Positions 5,248 through 8,252 of a stretch of 8,252 nucleotides of DNA are shown piece after piece (within the stretch, counting starts at the first letter, position 1; the number at the start of each line of letters is the position of its first letter). The DNA lies in contig LJCR01000072.1 of assembly GCA_001399705.1 (NCBI GenBank), positions 1 through 8,252 of the forward strand. Reading direction: 5' to 3'. Position numbers and translations under genes: made by a program. The notes under the pieces were generated by a model. That model was not told the origin of the DNA, searched no databases, and saw only the letters and a program-made list of their open reading frames with translations. Origin of the DNA: Kouleothrix aurantiaca. GTDB lineage: Bacteria; Chloroflexota; Chloroflexia; Chloroflexales; Roseiflexaceae.

Positions 5248-5912
5248 GCCGTAGCCTCCTGCGCCACAGTCACGTCCGGCGCAGCCGCCGGCGTCGCCAA
5301 AAGATCGCCTGCCGGCGGAGCAATCTCGCCCAGCAGCGCCTGCGCGCGATCGTGGTAGGCGCGCAGCTCGGCCGCGACCTCCTGCGGCCTCATCTCGATC
5401 ATACCCGCAACATGATGGAACAGAGTGCGATACACGACGTCGCCCGGGCGCGTGTCCGGGTAAACAAAAATCCGCCAGAGGCGCGCGGTCTCGGCCGCCT
5501 GGTCGACGAGCGCGATGATCTCAGCGCGCGCCGCCAGATGGCGCCCGGACGCGCGGGCATACTCGACGATCGCGTCGATACGCCGGAGAAACGGCGCCAC
5601 CCAGGCGAGATCGTCCCAGGCAGGCACGCCATGTGGCGGATCTTTCTGCGTTTGCGGGACGAGCGAAACCAGGTAGCGCATGAGCAGATCTTGCCCTGGC
5701 GAGAAGCAGACAGCCAGGTCGATCGGGTCCGGCTGAGCGGCCAGCCACGCTTTCACCGCCGTGCGGTCGGCGAGCGCAAATAGCCAGGCGCGCGCACCCG
5801 GGCCGCTGACGTTGCGAAGAAAATTGACTGGCTGTTCTTCACGAGCCGCACAGCGCAGATCGTCCAGCAGGCTATCGGCCAGCTCGGGGATGCTGAAGGG
5901 ATGTTTTGGCAT
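5244..5912 (-). CDS. Unknown mostly helical protein (222 aa)
   Basis: ATG 5912 has GGAG 8 bases upstream, and the preceding stop is only 5 bases away. The protein is almost entirely helical by eye: residues 8-28 (PELADSLLDDLRCAAREE), 38-58 (ARAWLFALADRTAVKAWLAA), 71-86 (SPGQDLLMRYLVSLVP) and 100-155. Trp and Arg are frequent. The C-terminal 25 residues are a low-complexity Ala/Pro/Val tail (PPAGDLLATPAAAPDVTVAQ). Its 3' end overlaps the next gene as ATGA. No signal peptide, membrane segment or known motif is visible, so it is probably a soluble scaffold or interaction protein, though this is only a guess from composition. I do not recognise the family. Confidence 0.75.
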   Translation of the reverse strand: MPKHPFSIPELADSLLDDLRCAAREEQPVNFLRNVSGPGARAWLFALADRTAVKAWLAAQPDPIDLAVCFSPGQDLLMRYLVSLVPQTQKDPPHGVPAWDDLAWVAPFLRRIDAIVEYARASGRHLAARAEIIALVDQAAETARLWRIFVYPDTRPGDVVYRTLFHHVAGMIEMRPQEVAAELRAYHDRAQALLGEIAPPAGDLLATPAAAPDVTVAQEATA

Positions 5913-5917
5913 TGGCG

Positions 5918-6358
5918 TTACTCCGATGGCGCACTGCGCAGCGCCGCCTGATCATAGGCGACCGACCACAATCGACCGTCGGGCCCAGTAAACGTGTACC
6001 AGGCCGCCCACGCGTCACCCGCGCGTCGCGCGATGAGCCGCGCGTCGACCACAAGCGGCTCCGAGGCCGTTATCGCTTCGGACGGCTCATCGCCCACCGC
6101 GCAGACTACGCCGGCCGCGACTGTGAGCGCCACGGCACCAACGACGACCGCGGCCTCCAGCGGCACCTCGCCAAGCCCGCCGGTATCGCGAAAGTGGAAC
6201 ATCGGCCGCAGCACAGCGCGCACATGCACGAGCTGCGCATCGCGTTCGACATCGCTCTGGTAATGATAGAGCGCGCCGGTGTTCAGGTGGTGGATCTGTG
6301 TTCGCGCTGGGATGCGGATGCGCAGATGCGGCGCCGTAGCGTCATAGGTGCTGATCAT
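5918..6358 (-). CDS. Unknown protein (146 aa) with central hydrophobic segment
   Basis: ATG 6358 has GAGGAG 7 bases upstream, and that SD overlaps the stop of the 252-aa gene, which argues for coupled translation. Residues 9-30 (APHLRIRIPARTQIHHLNTG) look like beta strands with His and Arg. Residues 69-88 (AAVVVGAVALTVAAGVVCAV) are strongly hydrophobic, giving either one membrane helix or buried strands. The C-terminal part (AWAAWYTFTGPDGRLWSVAY) looks like a beta hairpin. There is no signal peptide. The next gene starts 5 bases after its stop. I do not recognise the family. Confidence 0.72.
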   Translation of the reverse strand: MISTYDATAPHLRIRIPARTQIHHLNTGALYHYQSDVERDAQLVHVRAVLRPMFHFRDTGGLGEVPLEAAVVVGAVALTVAAGVVCAVGDEPSEAITASEPLVVDARLIARRAGDAWAAWYTFTGPDGRLWSVAYDQAALRSAPSE

Positions 6359-6369
6359 CGGCCAACTCC

Positions 6370-7128
6370 TCAGTACCGGTCACCGGCCAGAACTGGCAGG
6401 TCAAGTATCAGGCCCTGCACATGCGTGAGCGCCTCATAGGCGTCGAGCTTCCCCTCGATTGTCTCGGTTCCTTCCACGGCGGCTTCGAGTTGCACGCAGA
6501 TCGCCGTAAGCTGCTGGCGGGCAGCGTCCCGGTGCGGCGCCCAGGCTGCGGTATCCTCGACGGCTGCCGCATGCGCCTGCATCGCCGCGGCGGCGATCCG
6601 ATCGGCCTGCGCGACATACCCGGCAATCGTCGGCGGAGTTGCCAGCGTGACATCACCAAGGGTGATCGCCTGCACGCCCAGATCGGCGAAGCTCTGGATC
6701 ACCGCGCCAATTAGCGCGTCAACCTGGTTCTGCCAGCGCGCGGCCTCCTCGGCCTGTATCCGGCCCAGACCATCTTCGGCGTAGAGCCGCATCAGGTAGT
6801 CTTCGCACACCAGTGTACCATCTTCGTCAGCAAAGCCGTGCTCCGGGTCATACTCGGCCCAGGCGCCACCGCTCACCGAGATGATGCACAGGCGCCACGG
6901 CTCGTTCGCGCGGCGCTTGCGCATCCGGCGGCTGCCCGGCCGGGACGGCACGTAGTCCGACCATTGTAAATACAATACGGCCTCGCCGGCAAACACGGTC
7001 TGTGGCTGCGGCTCATACAGCCGCACTAGCTCGACGTGGCAGCGCGGGCGGTCCTGGCCCTGCCACCTGGTGAGAATCTGCTGGCGTGTGAGCTGGCGGT
7101 GGTGAGCGGGGATACCGGTTGATTGCAT
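6370..7128 (-). CDS. Unknown protein, first gene of the minus-strand operon (252 aa)
   Basis: ATG 7128 has GAGG with 7-base spacing, about 37 bases after the predicted transcription start of the strong leftward promoter. The N-terminal half (residues 25-125) seems to be an alpha/beta domain with strands (HVELVRLY, AVLYLQWSDYV, WRLCIISVS), a very basic loop at 62-74 (SRPGSRRMRKRRA) and an acidic stretch (EYDPEHGFADEDG). The C-terminal half (125-242) is Ala-rich helix (YVAQADRIAAAAMQAHAAAV) that could form a helical bundle or coiled coil. No helix-turn-helix is apparent, so it is not an obvious regulator of its own promoter. I do not recognise the family. Confidence 0.75.
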   Translation of the reverse strand: MQSTGIPAHHRQLTRQQILTRWQGQDRPRCHVELVRLYEPQPQTVFAGEAVLYLQWSDYVPSRPGSRRMRKRRANEPWRLCIISVSGGAWAEYDPEHGFADEDGTLVCEDYLMRLYAEDGLGRIQAEEAARWQNQVDALIGAVIQSFADLGVQAITLGDVTLATPPTIAGYVAQADRIAAAAMQAHAAAVEDTAAWAPHRDAARQQLTAICVQLEAAVEGTETIEGKLDAYEALTHVQGLILDLPVLAGDRY

Positions 7129-7171
7129 TGGGAAGCCTCACACAAGACGATGTCACATATTTATGCCGATA

Positions 7172-7200
7172 ATAATATCATGTTATGATACTTTTGTCAA
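7172..7200 (-). promoter_or_regulatory. Strong leftward promoter of the minus-strand operon
   Basis: The minus strand has TTGACA (7195-7200), a 17-base spacer and TATTAT (7172-7177), with TGA directly before the -10 giving an extended -10. The predicted transcription start is near 7165. The rightward promoter at 7512-7540 has the same sequence bar one base. Confidence 0.85.
7176..7190. promoter_or_regulatory. Operator-like palindrome in the leftward promoter
   Basis: On the minus strand this reads TATCATAACATGATA: 6-base arms TATCAT and ATGATA around AAC. It fills the spacer and touches the -10, where a bound dimer would block RNA polymerase. An identical copy lies in the rightward promoter. 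Confidence 0.7.
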
Positions 7201-7249
7201 GTGATTGGCGCCGAACCGGTAGCAGGCCAAGCCCATGGCCCCTGACCGC

Positions 7250-7273
7250 TGTAGCTTTTCACACGTATTGGCG
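7250..7273 (+). repeat. Left arm of 24-bp inverted repeat, motif copy 1
   Basis: Matches the reverse complement of 7449-7472 with one mismatch. It consists of TGTAGCTTTT followed by the motif CACACGTATTGGCG (7260-7273). Confidence 0.75.
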
Positions 7274-7301
7274 CGAGAAGTCCAGAAATCGGCTCTTAGA
7301 T

Positions 7302-7315
7302 CGCGCGTATTGGGC
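7302..7315 (+). repeat. CGTATTGG motif, copy 2
   Basis: CGCGCGTATTGGGC shares the core CGTATTGG with the other copies. Its centre is 42 bases from copy 1. Confidence 0.6.
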
Positions 7316-7355
7316 GGATTGTTGCAGGCGTAGTGGCGCCAGGACAACTTCTTTG

Positions 7356-7369
7356 CACACGTATTGGCG
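7356..7369 (+). repeat. CGTATTGG motif, copy 3
   Basis: CACACGTATTGGCG is identical to copy 1 over all 14 bases. Its centre is 54 bases from copy 2. Confidence 0.65.
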
Positions 7370-7427
7370 GTGGGGTGCCGACAGATCGTTGGTGGGTCGC
7401 TTCCTGATGCCGAGAGCCCTGCCATCG

Positions 7428-7441
7428 GCCCAATACGTGTG
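7428..7441 (-). repeat. CGTATTGG motif, copy 4 (reverse)
   Basis: The minus strand reads CACACGTATTGGGC. Its centre is 72 bases from copy 3 and 21 bases (two helical turns) from copy 5. Confidence 0.65.
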
Positions 7442-7448
7442 ATACGCC

Positions 7449-7472
7449 CGCCAATACGCGTGAAAAGCTACA
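7449..7472 (-). repeat. Right arm of 24-bp inverted repeat, motif copy 5 (reverse)
   Basis: The minus strand reads TGTAGCTTTT followed by CACGCGTATTGGCG (7449-7462), differing from copy 1 at one base. Confidence 0.75.
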
Positions 7473-7511
7473 ACCGCTGGTATGCGGGAGGCCCAAGTGC
7501 CACGCGTGAAG

Positions 7512-7540
7512 TTGACAAAGGTATCATAACATGATATTAT
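7512..7540 (+). promoter_or_regulatory. Strong rightward promoter
   Basis: TTGACA (7512-7517), a 17-base spacer and TATTAT (7535-7540) with a TGn extension. The predicted transcription start is near 7547, about 42 bases before ATG 7589. Over 30 bases it differs from the leftward promoter at only one spacer position. Confidence 0.85.
7522..7536. promoter_or_regulatory. Operator-like palindrome in the rightward promoter
   Basis: TATCATAACATGATA, identical to the site in the leftward promoter, again between -35 and -10. The two identical sites imply that one dimeric regulator controls both operons. Confidence 0.7.
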
Positions 7541-7588
7541 TCTCGTATATCTGCGGCGCTCATCCGCTCCCTATGGCGAGGTCCACGG

Positions 7589-8029
7589 ATGCCATGTATC
7601 GACAATATGACGCTCCAGGCCGCCCTGGGCAACCTGCGCCAGCCGCTTTCGGACGGCACCCGGCTCGGCGATCATGACCGTAAGCTCCTGGCGATGCTGG
7701 TTCAGCAGAGCCGAATACTGCTCATCCCGGACGGCCTGGCCGAGCACCCCGACCACGTGGCGTATGTGGGAGCCGCCGCCGCGGCGCGTGCCGGCGACCT
7801 GCCGCTGATCGTGTGCGCGCAGCCCGAACGGCAGGCGCTGTGGGGCGATCTCGCGGAGAGTCTCGGCCTGGCAATTCAGCTCCATCCCGATCCAGACATG
7901 TTGGATGATACCTTTCCGGCCGGCTACGCGCTGGTCCTCGATATGCGCGGCTTCGCCCGCTCGGCGTACACCTGCGACAACGCCGTCATCGTGGTGGCGC
8001 GCGACACGCTCGGAGGCGTGTGTGTCTGA
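7589..8029 (+). CDS. Unknown alpha/beta protein (146 aa), first gene of the rightward operon
   Basis: ATG 7589 has GAGGT 6 bases upstream and follows the rightward promoter. Residues 40-96 read strand-loop-helix-strand-helix (SRILLIPDGL, HVAYVGAAAAARAGD, LPLIVCAQPERQALWGDLAE), an order that recalls the motif I to Ia part of SF2/SNF2 helicases. However, the Walker A GKT is absent (PDGLAEHPDH instead), so ATP hydrolysis is not expected. Later strands are YALVLDMRG (113-121) and NAVIVVARD (131-139). The likeness to a degenerate helicase core is only by eye and uncertain; any Rossmann-like fold could look similar. It is soluble, with no membrane segment. The next gene starts 54 bases after its stop. 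A 208-aa frame on the other strand is a shadow. Confidence 0.78.
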   Translation: MPCIDNMTLQAALGNLRQPLSDGTRLGDHDRKLLAMLVQQSRILLIPDGLAEHPDHVAYVGAAAAARAGDLPLIVCAQPERQALWGDLAESLGLAIQLHPDPDMLDDTFPAGYALVLDMRGFARSAYTCDNAVIVVARDTLGGVCV

Positions 8030-8083
8030 TAGATTCAGAACCCGCATGAACCACATAAAGATAGCTCTACGCGAGACCGAACG

Positions 8084-8252
8084 ATGCACACCGACAGTAC
8101 AAACGCACTGAACACTGCCTATCACGCGGCAATGCTTGCAGCGCGGCTTTCCAGCAGCGCTGGCAGCCAGCTTCTCGCCATCAGCGAGACCGCGCACACG
8201 ATGACCGGGCTGCTGGACTTCGGCCGCCTGCTCGACAGCGCCGCGATTGCGA
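8084..8252 (+). CDS. Unknown protein, N-terminal part only (cut by window end)
   Basis: A frame opens at ATG 8084 and stays open to the window end (56 codons). The visible product is helical and Ala/Ser-rich: STNALNTAYHAAMLAARLSS, then GSQLLAISETAHTMTGLLDF and GRLLDSAAIA. Only a weak SD (GAGA, 8073-8076) precedes it. It lies 54 bases after the 146-aa gene on the same strand, with no terminator between, so it is probably the second gene of the rightward operon. Too little is visible to assign a family. Confidence 0.6.
   Translation, partial: MHTDSTNALNTAYHAAMLAARLSSSAGSQLLAISETAHTMTGLLDFGRLLDSAAIA

Noticed and set aside
3950..5358. Long plus-strand frames opposite the operon (223 and 246 aa)
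   Set aside because: Arg-rich shadows caused by high GC; the minus strand has SD-led, overlapping genes.
5906..6439. 177-aa plus-strand frame
   Set aside because: Starts inside and runs opposite an SD-led minus-strand gene; Arg/His-rich composition.
7250..7472. CRISPR array
   Set aside because: Repeats are short, occur in both orientations and have unequal spacing, with no constant-length spacers.
7171..7541. Invertible promoter segment between the inverted repeats
   Set aside because: Both repeats contain the same outward promoter, so inversion would not change expression, and no recombinase is visible in the window.
7571..8197. 208-aa minus-strand frame opposite the rightward operon
   Set aside because: The plus-strand gene has a promoter, an SD and better protein composition; this frame would also run into the control region.

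Overview
The window is GC-rich with a strong bacterial codon pattern, short 5' leaders, clear Shine-Dalgarno (SD) sites, GTG starts and AT-rich promoters. The HU-like protein has a beta-arm style (NIRTRQPITIPA) that I associate, from memory only, with Chloroflexota. No tRNA, rRNA, transposase, integrase, CRISPR array or recognisable phage structural gene is visible. Most of the window looks like an accessory region of unrecognised genes. I cannot tell whether it is chromosomal, plasmid or phage-derived.

Left part (1-2480): a 5'-truncated plus-strand gene with a possible winged-helix-like segment converges on a minus-strand SAM-methyltransferase-fold gene. About 470 bases without a supported gene follow, holding a perfect 15-bp GC-rich hairpin and, further on, a structured leader for a plus-strand gene of 63 aa with two membrane helices. 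A bidirectional rho-independent terminator separates that gene from a convergent minus-strand HU-family gene.

Centre (2601-7128): a minus-strand operon runs from 7128 down to 2726. It encodes at least seven proteins (252, 146, 222, 212, 202, 176 and 145 aa), none recognised except for an N-terminal SH3/KOW-like beta segment in one and a membrane hairpin plus probable coiled coil in the last. Junctions are tight (SD over the previous stop, a 5-nt gap, an ATGA overlap), so it is probably one transcript. Between the 202- and 176-aa genes lies a coding-like stretch in a third frame with no normal start codon: a short gene with an unusual start, a frameshift product or a sequence error. A perfect 42-bp palindrome lies downstream of the operon.

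Right part (7129-8252): a roughly 460-base control region has mirror symmetry. Near-identical outward-facing promoters (29 of 30 bases match) carry TTGACA, a 17-nt spacer and TATTAT, each with the same 15-bp operator-like palindrome between -35 and -10. Between them lie five copies of a CACACGTATTGGCG-like motif, three forward and two reverse, the outermost two embedded in a 24-bp inverted repeat. The rightward promoter drives a 146-aa gene and then a gene cut by the window end. The leftward promoter drives the seven-gene operon.

The best candidate for an undescribed system is therefore this pair of divergent, co-regulated operons of unknown proteins built around a symmetric multi-site control region. 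Their biochemical function cannot be read from the sequence.
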